NCBI RefSeq assembly: GCF_047495875.1 | Contig: NC_092461.1 | Location: 93,688,431-93,752,430, forward strand | Origin: Pithys albifrons albifrons | Taxonomy: Eukaryota; Chordata; Aves; Passeriformes; Thamnophilidae | Direction of reading: 5' to 3' | DNA length: 64,000 nt | Part shown: positions 11,287 to 24,144 of the stretch, piece by piece | Layout of the letters: the number at the start of each line of letters is the position of its first letter | Position numbering within the stretch: position 1 is the stretch's first letter | Notes under the pieces: generated by a model | What the model was told of the DNA's origin: nothing | What the model saw: only the letters and a program-made list of their open reading frames with translations | The model's database searches: none | Position numbers and translations under genes: made by a program

Positions 11287-14200
11287 GAGAAAAAGATTCA
11301 AGTCTACAGCTTATTTAATGTTGTGCTTTCATAGTAGATTAGATTAAACATCTACATGGTATTATATGTTGTATTATCAGAAAAGATCAATAGCCACCTG
11401 TTTCAAATGGTGCTGACTGTAAAGAACTCACCTTGGCTGTGACAACTGATAGACAGTTCAAGCCAGACTGTATCAGATGCTCTCCTGAGGGTCTAAATCT
11501 TCCAGATTGTCTAAAATTTATTGCAGATTTCTTTGTAATATGACTCAATCTCAAAGTTATTTAAAAATGGATTAACAATTATGGAATAATTTAGCTTTCA
11601 GTATTCAGAATGTTGTTTCACAAAAGGGCTTGTACAATTATTAATCATATAGACATTCAAAAAAAATTTTTTATCATAAATAGAAGGCTGGTAAGAGAAT
11701 TACTTTGATAGCAGCCCTGAAAAGGCTTTCAGAGATGTATTTGCTTTTGTGCAAATCATAGTTGTTTGTCCATTTCACTTTTCATGTAAAGTGAACCCAG
11801 GGGCTAAAAAGTAACATTACAATCCAATAAAGACACAATGCCAAATGCTAAAAGTTTTATTATTAATTAATTTGCCATCTTTAATGACAATTTAAATTGT
11901 CTCAATAGGAATGAAAGAAATACTTCTAATTGTTAATGCCAACCGAAATTAAATAAGTGCCTGCACAGAGAATGGTATAACACCTTTGCAATAACTGTTT
12001 ATCAGGATTTATTTTCTCATGAAAGAGACTGTATTTAATATGTAGGTTCCCACCACCATGGTGTACCTCCAGATTGTTGGTCTACTGAGCATGCTGCAGA
12101 ATGAAGCTATGAATTTATTAAATAGAATACATTTTGTGAAAAAGTATATTATCCAGTCATGGAAAAGAAACAAGTACTTGGTTATAGGCAATGAAAAACT
12201 TATCCCCAAAGGAATGCTTGCAAGCAGTCAGTTTGCAATAACACAGGCTACAAGTTGCTTCTGCAGAATAATCAGCAAGTAGTTGGGAGGAACAAACAAA
12301 TGGTAGCAATCATTGTCCGCTCATAAGTAATTACTATAAGAAGAAAAAGAGCTAAAGTAATTGAATAAAGTGTACATAGATTGTTTATTTAGCTCTATTA
12401 GGAGCAAGCAGTACGCTCCCATTAAAACTAAAAGACGAGAACTAAAGCATTGCTTATAGCTTCAGTGAAACAGTGATATTGGTTTCCACAACATTACCTG
12501 GCATTTTAAAGAACACTAACAGAAAACAGGAATTTAAAAGGACTCCGTAAATACTTTTGCACGTTAACCTATTCTATATAGATTAGGTACTATGAGTTGA
12601 ATATGGTTCCCACTGACAAAGATTTCACTGGAATTCAGGCTACAATTTAGAGTTGGATTTCATGCCTTCTGAAGTCAAGAGCTATCTGCTTTTTTCCTTG
12701 AAAGACCTTAGCAATTGGTACCAGGAAAAGGGAGAAAAATATAAAAATCCCTTCAACATTGCAAGGAACACTCAATGGTAATTTTTTATGAGAAAGTCCT
12801 TTTGCAGTCATGGGGTTTTTTTAATATGTTTCTGCTCCTACATTGTTTAATAATTTTTATGTGTATGTATGTATTTATACTTATTTTTGTAGTAGAGAAC
12901 TTAATTTTTATCTTCTTTAAAACAATTTTTCTTGGCCCAAATGAACCTTCCTATTTACCCTCCCCCAATTTGTCAAGAAGTCCAAGAAATATCTTCTATA
13001 AAGTACAACTGAACAAGTCAATTTCTCTTTACTCATAGAGACAATGTGTAAAGATTTCTCTTCTCTCCAGATTTTGAGTAAGTAGGCATTAGAGAGGTGA
13101 CTGGAGAGCTGTAAGACTACTTTTATTGCTCCACCATTCATTCTGCTGGACAGACTGCCCTTAAGAGAAGTCACAAAGGCCAAGTTTGTAGTTCAGTTTT
13201 ACAGATGCTGCCTATAGTTTATACACATATGTATAAATATATGTATGTATATATATAAATATAGACGTACTTTTATTGCTATCTGCTTCTGTCTACTTAT
13301 TTGAGTCTGACTTTTTCTCCTCTCATACAATTCTTTCTTTGTCTGAGCATTTTATACATACCTGTTACCTTGATGACAAAGCTAAATCCAGGTATCAAAT
13401 AAAAAGTTTTCCATTATTGGCTAAGATTAAATTTGAGCTGCAACTTTGCTTTTCAAGACAAACTTTATATATACCACCTACCTTAATTTTTAAACAACAT
13501 AACAATGAAGGCTTCATTAAAAACACTTTTACATTACTAGATCATACAACTTAGTCTACAGGGAGAGAACCTTATTTATTATTTACATTTCAGTAGCACA
13601 CATTGTGTAAGGCTCTGTCCATAGAGACAGGTTTTTTTGCAATGATTTCCTGCAGCATTCCCAAGCACAGGTTTTCAAAAAAACTCCAAAGGGCTGTTTG
13701 CTGATGTCCAAAGTAAAAGAGCAAGGAGATGGTATCTGGCTTTATATGCTGATGTTGCATGCAGTAGTTAAGCTATGCAATATATTTAGGGCAGAATTCT
13801 GTAAACTGGCTTGAAAAGTTGGGCCTAGATTTAGAAACAGCTTAAGGACATCAATTTACTGCACAGGTTAATCAGCTTAAATGAGAGAGACTAATTATCT
13901 AGGACAGTATTCCATATTAGCTATGCATATCATTCTTATGGTGATGTCATGTAGATGTTTCGTGTTTGCAGTTTTCAGATTTAATCAAGTCCTGTTCACA
14001 GTGAACACTGTTACGGACTTGGATTCAGTGGCTGGAGTAAACCAAAAAGCTTTAATATGACTGGGTTTTTTTTTCTGGTTTTACCATAAATATGTTCTGT
14101 GAATTCAGGAAGATTCTTACCTTTCTTTACTTAGTTTTACTGCTCAGAATAAGTGTGAGAGACAGAGGTAATTCATAATTCCAAAAGTAATAAGAGGTAA

Positions 14201-15163
14201 GAGGAAGAGAAATGCCATATAGATGTGAAGGTGTGTTCCTTTAAGAGTCATGTAGATTTCGAGTTCTTGAATAAAAAGAATAAGCAACTTGTTTTTTCTG
14301 GACCCACCTCTAGGAACAGATACATGGGAAGTGCCTGAAAAATAACACAAATAAGCACTGAAATACTGGGCACAATGAGAAATTGATATTGGTGACTGAA
14401 ATGTTGCAATAGTCATGCTGATTTGACAGGAGAATGAGATGCAGAGGAAAAAGAAACATAAGAGAAGAATCTCCTGACACACACGAGGAAAATGAAGGAA
14501 AGGACAAGGAAGGGGTTCATTCACTCTAGGGCTCGGGAAAGCTGATTCTACTAGTGAAGCTGTATTGTGCTCAACAGAACTAGCCTGATTTGTATTGGTG
14601 CAGGATGTGTTTGCCCAAGGCTGAGACTGCTATGGTTTTCCTTCAGTAGAAGAGAAAGCCAGAAAAGTGAGCTCTCCCTTTCCACTGGAGTTTTATTCTT
14701 CAAAGATAATTTCTTAAAAATCAGAGTTATTTAACAGCAGTCTCACCTCCACTCTTCTCTGACTTTTCTCCCCATAGCTTTCAAAAGGAGAAAGAATAAA
14801 ATGACAGATGAACAGTAGGATTAAAATGGATTCTGGGGATCAATTCCATTACTAGTAAGGATGAGAGGACATGGGTTTATGGTCTGAAGGTCAGGTAAGT
14901 GTTTTCTCCAGAGGGGTTTTCCTGGAGCATCAGCATTTAAACTATATTTTGTCAGCAGCATTTCTGGGGCCTAATCCAGCAGCAAAATTGCAGATTTCCA
15001 GATGAGATAGCCTTTGGGTTATCATTAGTGCTATAGGATTGCTATTCAGTAGTTATGAGGGTTGGTTTCTTGTACCCTCATTGTTGCTGTGTGCTGAAGG
15101 GAATCTGCAATGATATGGAGCTTCTCCTGGTCCTGGATTATTAGTCCATTAACCTAGGAGAAG
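11287..15163. other. Unique AT-rich stretch, no gene recognised
   Basis: No repeat family or coding segment could be supported. ORFs at 12058-12282, 12775-13038 and 14144-14524 are chance-like: low-complexity, hydrophobic or overlapping on both strands. Short TA/TG-rich tracts occur near 13225-13262. Confidence 0.45.
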
Positions 15164-15691
15164 TGTGTGCTCTCTGCTAACCTCCCAGCCATGTGGTCCC
15201 TGAGAGCCCCAGTGAAGGACAAGCAGAGACCACCAGCGAGGGAGAAAGGAACAAAGAGGAAGTTTATTCCGGGGAACAGGTTTGTATGGACTTTGGAGGG
15301 ATACAAATTCACCAATAAGTGACAAGGGGGGAGTCTGGCTTTGGGCCAATAGGAGTAAGGGGATTTACATTCAGTGGGAAAGGGTTTCAGATAACATGAG
15401 GCCACAATCTTTCTCCCAGCCCCCTGGCCTGGCAGGCGGTTATGGGAAGAAGACAGTGACTATGCAGTTTTTACATTCAGTACATTCAAACCACATTAAA
15501 AAAAATCAGTTGTTAAAGTATTCTCAGTGGATGGCTGATTTCTTCATCAGCCCATTTTTGGCATGACATTCTCCAAGCCATGTATTGAGAATGCATTGCT
15601 ACAAGTAGTCATTTACACTTCTGGTCTGTGTGATCAATCTTTGGGAGCTCACCTAATCCCACAAGAGGCCACAGCTCTGCAAATGGACACA
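15164..15691 (-). mobile_element. Probable solo ERV LTR, minus strand
   Basis: Read on the minus strand, a polyadenylation signal AATAAA (plus-strand tttatt at 15263-15268) follows a C-rich segment and precedes a pyrimidine-rich U5-like stretch ending in GAGAGCACACA. The proposed 5' end is TGTGTCC, giving short inverted ends (TGTG/CACA). GC content is above the flanks. No internal coding region is attached and no target-site duplication was found, so the 5' boundary (plus-strand right end) is tentative. It is not clearly the same family as the other LTRs here. Confidence 0.6.
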
Positions 15692-18600
15692 CGCCCCCTC
15701 CTTGCCTCTTGCCGTTAACTGCATTATGCCAGTTTGCTGCCACACTGTTTGAGGAAGAAAACCTTACATGAAAATGGGGTTTCTGCTTTCAATGTTCTGA
15801 TATTATCTTGGATGAACTCTTTATCCTTTATCTTGTATGAGGTTCTTGAAGAAAGTATGTGGTCAAAGGAGAGAAAGCATGTGCTTTGAGGTCTTATCCA
15901 TTGTATGAGACTAAAGGTGAGAGCAAAAAGTGAAATTAGTACCATGAAGCCCACAGATAGTTGCTGGGTAGGCTGCAGCCCTTCTATGTGACCATTTTTC
16001 TCTGCGGGATGCACACATGACCTGGAATTATATTTAGCTGCAGACAGTTCCCTTATTTACAGAATAATGGCATTCATTTAACATTCTTTGCTATTGAGAA
16101 GAAAAAAAAAAGTCCTACCTCCCTCTGCAAGTGAATTTTACATCTTTACTATTTCTGTGCTTAATCACATTCTTTCAAAGTTTAAAATATCTGCTGGATG
16201 GACCCAAACACCATCAGCTGTGTATAGAGAGTGCATACACATGTGTTTAGACACACACCCACATACATATGAAAATACATATTTGCTCATTCAGATGTAT
16301 CTCTGTACATTAAAACATATTTTGACACATAAGTGCATAAATGCAGAATTCATTGTGTCTCAACATTTAGTTCTAATAAATGACAAACTATTTGATAAAC
16401 TTTGAGTCTTTATCAAACTGAAGAAATACAAACTGAATTCAGCTATAGCATATGTGCATATATGCACATACATATCTGCATGAGCATGGATGTGTGAGCA
16501 CGTGTGTGTGTGTATAGACACACAAGAGCAGTCTCCATACTCTTCTTGATTTGTGAAGCATGCTTTCCTGTTAAAGCACTATGAACAACAAATGAAGCAG
16601 AAAGCACCCAGTACTCTGCAAGTCAGATGCTGTCTTGAGGCTTCAAGGATTTCTTAATTGAGTAGGGTGAGGTCAGGAGCTAAAATGATTGAGCAGTAAT
16701 GATGTGTGCAAAAGCATTTTTGCTGCTTCAGTTTCCTTTTCTGACATCCAGAAAAGATCTCTCAGAGAAAGAAGAAAATCTTTAAAGCATCACCAGTGCA
16801 AGAGGACAGGATTTTATGCTGAACAGTTGAAAGAACAAAGAATGATTCTGATGAGAAGATTCATCCAAGAGAGCATAGGCAGCATTAGTTTACAATTGTG
16901 AAGTCAGGATACTGGGCTTATTTCAGCTCCTGCCTCAAATATGCTGTGGGATCACTTAATCTTTATTCCTTTATCTTTAAATTAAATTGGAAGTGCTTTG
17001 TTGCAGGCATTGAACTCTGTACAAGGCCAAATAAAATCAAGATTCAACCCAGCAAAAGGGCAACTAAAAATATTTGGGTAAATATGGTAGGTATGTAAGA
17101 CACCAGTCAAATCTACTGATTTCAGGCCTCAAATTATTATTAACCTAAAATAAAAACTAATACTAAATAATTAAGAGTGATTTTTCATATCAGTGACAGC
17201 AGTATTCTAGGTTCACATCAGAAAACAAGTATTTTACTTTGTGTATTCATGTTGATTTTGATATGACTGATGGTGTATAAACTATTGCATGAATATGTGC
17301 AGGAACAGACATGCACCATGAATCATCATCAGCCCTATGCCAGCTTCATACTACCAGTAGTTTAAATGGTCTTCTTCTCCTTTTGTGGTTCCCCTTTGGA
17401 CTTGATTACTCAGAAACAGAATTAGAATTTGGCTTTTAGCTTATAGCTAGAACTGCATACATTTGAAAATTCATTTTCCTTGAAATTTGCAAATGCTACA
17501 CTTTTCTGATGGATATTGCACTCGATAAATGAAAATATTTAATTATTTCTTACAACTTTAAATATCTTGAGGGAAAAAAAACAGTATTAGCAGATACTTT
17601 CTGAGAATGTAATAGTTAATTTACCTCATAGAATGTGTGCCAGGAGACTATAATGTCTTCATATTTACCAGGATTAGTAGAGTTTACATGACTCTGTTCT
17701 GTCCTTTTTTCCCACCTTGTACAAGTACTTTTTTCATTGCTCCCGCTATGTGTTTTTTCATCAGCTATTATCTCTCTGTGTTTTCTATTTCTCTCTTCAG
17801 GTCTCCCTTTCATTGCATGAGTGATTCTGTGCCTTCCTACATACTGTACCATTCCACAGTGTCTAGGTTGACATCTACTTTCTCTCTTATCTGCTTTTAT
17901 TTTCCAAGTCTAAGCCCCTTATTTCTCCATATCCTTATAATGCTATCAATTCCATCTTGATTTGCTGATATCTCACAATATCTAATTCCTGCTTCACTTC
18001 TTGGCCACCAATTGAAATTTGATTGACTGGCTGGGGACAGAAAGAACTGAATTAGCTGCTTTTTAAATCTTATCATGGCCAGCTTTTTAAAGTGTACAAA
18101 AAGAATGGAGACTGTCAAACTTCAGAACTTGTCAGCAAATTTCAAACCCGATATGTTTAATTGGATTTGAAAAATAATCCTACAAATCTTGCCTCCCCTG
18201 TATACTAAGACAGTATATCCACAGCCTCACTCCAATCAATTCTGGAGTGCTGAACCATGGCAGTCAACTTTGAATGTCCCTCTATTCCTCTGAAGTCTTT
18301 CTTGCTGCCATAAATTTTCAATATCATTGAAGTCCTGGCATGCTAGTTTATTTATAATTAATATAGAGCACTTAAGTTTTTATTGAAAAACACCAAGGAA
18401 CCATAGTTTCATGTTATTTGGACATTACCTTGCCAACAAAGATTAGGAGTTGAGATTCTGTCAAGCACTGAACCTTTTTTATGGGACCTAAATAACCAGA
18501 TGATGAAAAGCAGGCCTTTCCTCCCAGAGAATAAATCTTCAGTGAATTCTTCAGACTCTTTGAACACAGGAAAAACCAAAATAAAATCAAGTCTTGTACC

Positions 18601-20237
18601 ACACACTATGTTTATACTGATTTAATAAAAAGTAGACAGAAGTTAAATATTTAAGATATGACCCATCCAGTGGAGAAAGCAATTTTGCATAAACACTGTC
18701 AAATTTCAAAGAAGTGTTTTTCAATAAGACATAAAATTAATATCCGAGAACATTGCTCTGATGAAATTCCCCTCCTAAATGGGACCTCATCCTTCTGAAT
18801 TTTTTTTGAGAATTCCAGCTTAAATCAGGGTCTACAAACGTGCTTACATTTTTAAAAGAAAGAATTAATGACTTATCCTTTATGAGAAGCTTAGGGAAAA
18901 CAAAGCAGTATGGATAAAACGAAAATGAGTGAAAATCTTTATCTTCTGTCCTCTGACCTAACCTGTTTTTAAGAACTAGACAGAATAAATAATTAGATAA
19001 ATTTCATGTAACTTTCTAATGAGGTAAGGCAGAAAGACAAGTAGAAAGGTAAAATTAGTATTAGAAAGTAGTCTTTAGTAACACTATGCCTGTTTTTTCT
19101 GGCTCTGGGACTGAGGAAGGTCAGGCAGCACTTTGAGAAAGAACAAAAATGTACTGTTAAAAAAGGTGAACATAATGTTTTGGTCCAAAGAAAGGGTGTT
19201 CTTTCCCCATTCTCGCAGGGAGTTTGCTAATTCATTTCCCAGGTTTTGTGTTAGCAGAGGTTTGAGTCCATTATTCATTTCAGAAAAAGAAGACAACTCC
19301 AGTCCTCTAGTCAGATTGATTCCCGTGGTCTGTCAGGCTCTCAGGCACTATCACTCATTGAGTGTACAAGTTGACTAGAACACCAGTGGATTACTTCGCA
19401 TGGCATTCCACGGCAACAGAACAGGAAGCCTTTCAGAGCTTTAGGCACACCAGAAAATACAGGTGGCTGCTCACACAAATGTTAAAATGAACACACAGTG
19501 TTTAAGTACCCCTTATTTAACTTGAGTTTTAATGTGGTTCATTTCTGTACTGTAAAGTAACTTTTGATGTCATGTGGTGCTTTCCATGGCTAATATTTCA
19601 CATATTACCCAAGCTGTCAGAAAAAGCTGGGGATGTTGGCTGGGGACATTTGGAACATTTGGCAGTCAGCAAGCATAAGAGGCAGCTCAGATTTTTGATA
19701 TCAGCTTATTAAAGTCGTATGTCTTACAAATCAGCACAGAGATTGTTATGCACAATGAAGAAAATGTGCATTCCTAGCTAAGTTAGTTAACTCCTTAGAA
19801 GGAAGAGATTACTTGCTTTTCAGGATGAGATAACATTATTGACTGGTTAAAGTAAGAACGATGGAAGATGTGATTTATGAGAGGTTTCAATTCTAATTTT
19901 CACTAGAAAAACTAACTGTGATCAGGTGGCTGACTAGCCTCATTCACAGAGGGATAAGAACTCTCTTCAGTATAGAAGAACCACTTAGAGACTCCTTGTA
20001 CAAGTTTTATTGAAACTAAATTGAACAAAAAAAAATTAGTCTAGAACCCCTAAGGAATGACTGAAACATACTCAAACAGTATTGCACTTTACTATGAGAA
20101 CATGTGGAGAACAGGTACATTTTCAGGAGACTCCAAAAAGGCAAAGAGTATTGGTCTGTAAAAGGAGAGCGAGAAGAAAGTACAAACCAGGAAATTATAG
20201 ATCAGACTTTCAGAGTTCCCAGTAACATATAGATAAA
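15692..20237. other. Unique AT-rich stretch, small simple repeats only
   Basis: No gene or transposon recognised. It contains a perfect 20-base palindrome at 16451-16470 and short GT runs near 16501-16515. ORFs such as 16088-16405 and 17637-17960 lack domains and overlap opposite-strand frames. Confidence 0.45.
16451..16470. repeat. Perfect 20-bp palindrome
   Basis: TATGTGCATATATGCACATA equals its own reverse complement. It lies in a TG/CA-rich tract, so it may come from alternating dinucleotide sequence rather than function. Confidence 0.9.
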
Positions 20238-20250
20238 TATAGACTAGATA
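20238..20250. repeat. Left target-site duplication of the SINE
   Basis: tatagactagata, identical to 20661-20673 on the other side of the element. The flanks are TA-rich and repetitive, so part of the match could be chance. Confidence 0.6.
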
Positions 20251-20660
20251 TAGAGAAGTATGTATGTATGTATTTATGTATGTATGTACGTATGGCCAGA
20301 TTCACAAACAAAGATTTGGGAAGGGCTCTCCCCACGTGTGTATGCCCTTTGAGCCTGCGCAGTGGACTTTTTAGGTGATGCACAGCGTGCGCAGAACAGG
20401 CGCCACTCTTAAACTCCTAAGGTTCATCTGCCATGGCTGTGCAAGCTTGGACGGTGACAGTGAAGTCCTTGGGACTATCTCTACAGCACCCGGTACTAAC
20501 TGGGGCTGACCCTGCTGAGCATCCGAGATCTGACAGGATTGGATGGCAGGGAGGCTTTGAACTGCCAGGGGACGGTCCCCACTGAGACTCGAATTCAGGT
20601 CCTTGGGATTCAGAGTCCAGAGTGCTCTCCTTTACAACCACGGGACCGCCCCTAGACAAC
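20251..20660 (-). mobile_element. Chimeric SINE: tRNA-Gln head plus 5S rRNA-like segment
   Basis: Read on the minus strand the element starts with a segment matching tRNA-Gln(CUG) (about 20573-20647): the anticodon loop context is 'GGACTCTGAATCC', the B-box is 'AATTCGAGTC', and the acceptor arms can still pair. It is followed (about 20469-20540) by a segment matching the internal part of 5S rRNA ('GATCTCGG', 'GCAGGGTC', 'GTTAGTAC', then 'CGGGTGCTGTAG'), lacking the roughly 25 bases that normally separate the last two. A unique body follows, then a TATG-type tetranucleotide tail (20259-20292). A 13-base direct repeat (tatagactagata) flanks it. This is a retroposed Pol III-derived SINE, not a working tRNA gene, and its LINE partner is unknown. 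Confidence 0.8.
20259..20292. repeat. TATG tetranucleotide tail of the SINE
   Basis: tatg units with interruptions. On the element's own strand this is its 3' tail, which is neither poly-A nor the CR1 octamer. Confidence 0.75.
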
Positions 20661-20673
20661 TATAGACTAGATA
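20661..20673. repeat. Right target-site duplication of the SINE
   Basis: Identical 13-mer to 20238-20250, next to the tRNA-derived head. Confidence 0.6.
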
Positions 20674-20794
20674 GAAATAAATATACACTAGATATACATA
20701 TAGGTAGATATAAAAATAATTATATTTTAAAAACTAACAACAGAAAAACAAACAAACAAAAAAGTCTGTTTTTAAAACTTTAAAGAATAAGATG

Positions 20795-21290
20795 GTAAGT
20801 AACAGCCAGCACAGATTTGTCAAGAAGAAATTGTATGAGACCAAACTGATTAGGTTTTTTGACACAAGGTAGCTGGTAATGTGTGGGGAAGAAACAGAGG
20901 GCCTCTTATCTAAACAGATTAACAGGTATGCTGTTTATAAATCTTCAGAATACTCAGAGTAAAACTGTAATTTTCAGAACCAAAAATTTTTTTATTATAA
21001 TAAACTGTTCTACTCATTTCTTGCAGATAGAACAGGAAGAAATGAGCTTAAATGACAGCAAGAAAGATATGAGCTGGCAATGGGAAGAAATCTCTTCAAC
21101 CGTAGGCATAGCAGAGCACTAATGTGCACTGCCAAGGGAAAACGTGCAAACTTCTGCCACTCCAAGTTTTCAAGAACTGGTGAGACAAAAATCTGTCAAG
21201 AGTAGTTTAGTCATAGCTGATTGTGCCTTTGGGCAACTAGATGTTTTAGATGACCTCTTGGGACTTTATTTACTATGATTCTGTGATTCT
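20795..21290 (+). mobile_element. CR1 LINE fragment(s), plus strand
   Basis: 20795-20885 resembles the CR1 ORF2 segment just before the reverse-transcriptase core ('aacagccagcacagattt'). 21040-21290 matches the CR1 3' region: 'aatgagcttaaatgacagca', then 'ctagatg...gatgacctcttggga', ending in the tail 'tatgattctgtgattct'. The middle of ORF2 is missing between them, so this is either one internally deleted copy or two adjacent copies. The frames are broken throughout. Confidence 0.7.
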
Positions 21291-21576
21291 CATGTAAACA
21301 TAATGCTATTGACTCAAATTCAATTAATGTCTAGAAACTTATATAAACTACTTTAAGGAAAAAAAAAGAAAAATAAAATTTATACTTAACAAAATGTTAC
21401 ATGTGAAGGCTTTTGTTGTGTTACAAAAGTCATAAGGATGGGGAATGCCCAAATGAAGACACAGCTGCATGATGAACTTCTGTCTCCATAATGTCTTCTG
21501 GCTTCAGTTACATTTCACAGAACATTTAGCTACTTGCTTTTTGAACTATCCACCATTTACATTGGGGGAAACATGT

Positions 21577-21582
21577 AGTGTC
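21577..21582. repeat. LTR target-site duplication, left
   Basis: agtgtc, identical to 22187-22192. Confidence 0.75.
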
Positions 21583-22186
21583 TGTTATGGGTTTAGCCAA
21601 GTAGGCAAAAAATTTAGGCTTTAAAGTTCAGAGTAGGCCTGGAATTGCCAGCTGACTTGAGCTGGACTGGGCTATCTAACAGCTGACTTCTTCTAGCCAG
21701 TAATGTTGTATTCCATGACATGTTGCGACATCATCTCAGAAGGGGTAAGTGCCGGTGTGTGGGTGTGGCTTGGGCAGTTGCTTCACAGCTGTGGTCCCAG
21801 CAAGACACACAGAGCTGTCCCAGGAGGGACGGGGAAGCCCAAGCCAGAGCACCGGGTTACCATCATGTTATCTTAGGGAAGTAAAATGTTTGTTCTTAGC
21901 TTTTCTCTCTGCTTAAGTCTGTCTCTGGGGAACTGACTTCTCTAGAATGATTTGTAGTTAAAGTGGTAGAATTTGTGTTTACTGGGAAGTGGGAGTTTAT
22001 TTCTTGTTATATATAACTTGTTATATGTGTTATATTGTAGTTTTCTCTTAATTTTCTTTTTTCTGTATAAATGCATGTAGTTTGTTTCAGCATAAACCTG
22101 GTTTAGAGGGGTTTTTTTCCTTTCCCTCTTCTTCCCTTTTCACTCTGTCTTGGATACTTGGGGTTTTGCCAGTTCAACCCAAGACA
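21583..22186 (+). mobile_element. Solo ERV LTR (family II, copy 1)
   Basis: Starts TGTTATGGGTTTAGCCAAG and ends CAACCCAAGACA, with identical 6-bp flanks (agtgtc). Its homologue at 44723-45296 shares the start, the central 'tgttatattgtagttttc' block, the TATA-like 'ctgtataaat' (here 22063-22072), the 'gaggggtttttt' pyrimidine switch and the 'gtcttgga...gacaa' end. It is a solo LTR with no internal viral sequence next to it. Confidence 0.85.
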
Positions 22187-22192
22187 AGTGTC
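22187..22192. repeat. LTR target-site duplication, right
   Basis: agtgtc directly after the LTR's terminal CA. Confidence 0.75.
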
Positions 22193-24144
22193 CTAGTTAT
22201 AGCAGAATTTTCAGGTCATATGGTTTGGTATCTGGAAAATTGACCAGAAGTAAACATTCAAGCTAAATCGTTTGTGTACTGACAGTCTTCCAGAATACGT
22301 TCCACTGACCCTCAATGTCCTAATCTGCCGTTAGATTTGCCTGCAGGATAGGAGAAGACACCCAGAAGGACTATCTAGGGTGCAGCACTGGCAAGAACAA
22401 CCTGACAGTGGTATGGCTCCTCATATAGGCTTGGCCAAGACAGTTACTCAGTCTTGGGAGCTGAGCTTGCTTTAGAAAAACTGTTAAGAGCATGAGAAAT
22501 CTGAGAAAGCCTGCAAAAGCATTGTATTCTACAAAACAGAGGCCATTAGCTGACACTGGACATTGAACAATGAGGTTCTCCCTATCGCTGCTATGCTCCA
22601 AGGTTTTGATTTAATCCTTCTTACTTAAAGCTCTTTCCTGAGGCACACAGAATAAAGTTTAAGTATCTTAATCTCTATTTTCCATCTCAATAAGACTGAA
22701 AGATTCAAAAAATTGAAGTTACACTCCCTTTTGATTACAGAGAGAGCTTAGGCAGGCCAAGTCCCTCACTCAAGCACATCAGTTAAGTCTCTCGAGGTAG
22801 GAGTAATGAAGGTAAAGTTCTAGGGCCAGGTTAACTGCATAAGTCAGGAGAGTTGAATTAGGGCTAAGTCCTCAACATTTCCAAGATAACTTTGCAGTGT
22901 GCAGATCAATTGGATATTCAACCAAAGAGTACAAAGACACTTACAACAAAACACCAGTCTCCTCTTTCCCTGATCTCAGAAATGTATGATAGGAGTTCTC
23001 TGCAGCAACTACATGGATTTAAAAAATACTGAGTTTTTTAAAAAAATATTAAGAGTTCTTTACAATCACAATGAGATATGAAAGTGCAGGGAGTGAGGAA
23101 AATTGAAGGCATTGTGATGATCTTTATTATTGGATTGTATTTTCTTCAGGAGTATCTTTCTGTTCAAGACCACTGCACCTATAAGGCTGATCCTATTTTT
23201 TTCTTTCTTGCAGAAGAAACAATTGTGTTTAGAAAGTGAGTTCTTCTTCATGTGCAGCTCTCAGGAGGGAATTAGACCCTACAGGAAGAAGTACTGAACA
23301 TCGTGAGAAAGTTGCAGCTGCCTTTTGCAGACTTGAGAGGCAAGTAAAGTTCAGGCTGTTTGTCTATTCAGTAAACTGAACACAACCTGAACTGAAACAA
23401 ATTTCAGAAGCTACTGGTGATCAGAAATCATTATGGCAGATATCTGAAACAGATTATCATAAACTAACTTATGTGTGTGCATGTATGTACATCTTTGTGC
23501 AGATAGACAATTATATAATTATTCTCTAGAGCATGTGGTATTATCTAACTGTGAAATAGAGCCAGGCGAATTCAATTTAAGCAGGGGACAAAAATGTATT
23601 CTCCATTCTACAGAAATTCATTTGCTGATGGTGATGGCTAGAGACCACTTTAGACTAACTGTACATGCTGGCATTATGGCTGTTCTGTGGGTATTTTAAA
23701 AGACAATCTAACTATGAAAAAAAACCCAGGCAGAATTACTATAAGGCAGCAAAGTGCTTGATTGACTGAGCTCCCAGTGAACACATAACAGAGTCTGAAG
23801 GAATCTAAGACATGTATTTCTGTGTGAAGCAAAGTTTCTGAATTTCCAGTGCATCACCAAAGCTAATATAATTGCAAATAGAACTTCTTGTAAGTCTCAT
23901 CTTTTCTTATGGTCTAGTAATTTTCCAATATTGCACCTTTAAAATACAGAGGTAAAATGTGATAATCCCAGTTGGATCCAAAATCTAATTATTACAGTCA
24001 AGGAATACAAAATAAAACAAAAGCACCAAATTCCTCATCAGAATGAACAACAATGTTGCAGTTTCACGTTCGCATCAACACAGGGACTTAAAAAAATGCT
24101 TATGATGATGTCTGCTATGTAAGCTAGTTTTACACAGTGCTTGT
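22193..24144. other. Unique AT-rich stretch
   Basis: No repeat or coding feature recognised. The ORFs at 22371-22601, 23066-23251 and 23475-23699 are isolated and without motifs. Confidence 0.45.

Noticed and set aside
16451..16470. Palindrome as an operator or origin
   Set aside because: It lies in TG/CA alternating sequence, where palindromes arise easily.
20469..20540. 5S rRNA gene
   Set aside because: Only the internal control part remains, with about 25 bases missing, and it lies inside the SINE.
20573..20647. Functional tRNA-Gln gene
   Set aside because: The anticodon and B-box are recognisable, but the D-arm and stem bases are altered, and the sequence runs into a 5S-like piece and a microsatellite tail between direct repeats, so it is the head of a SINE.
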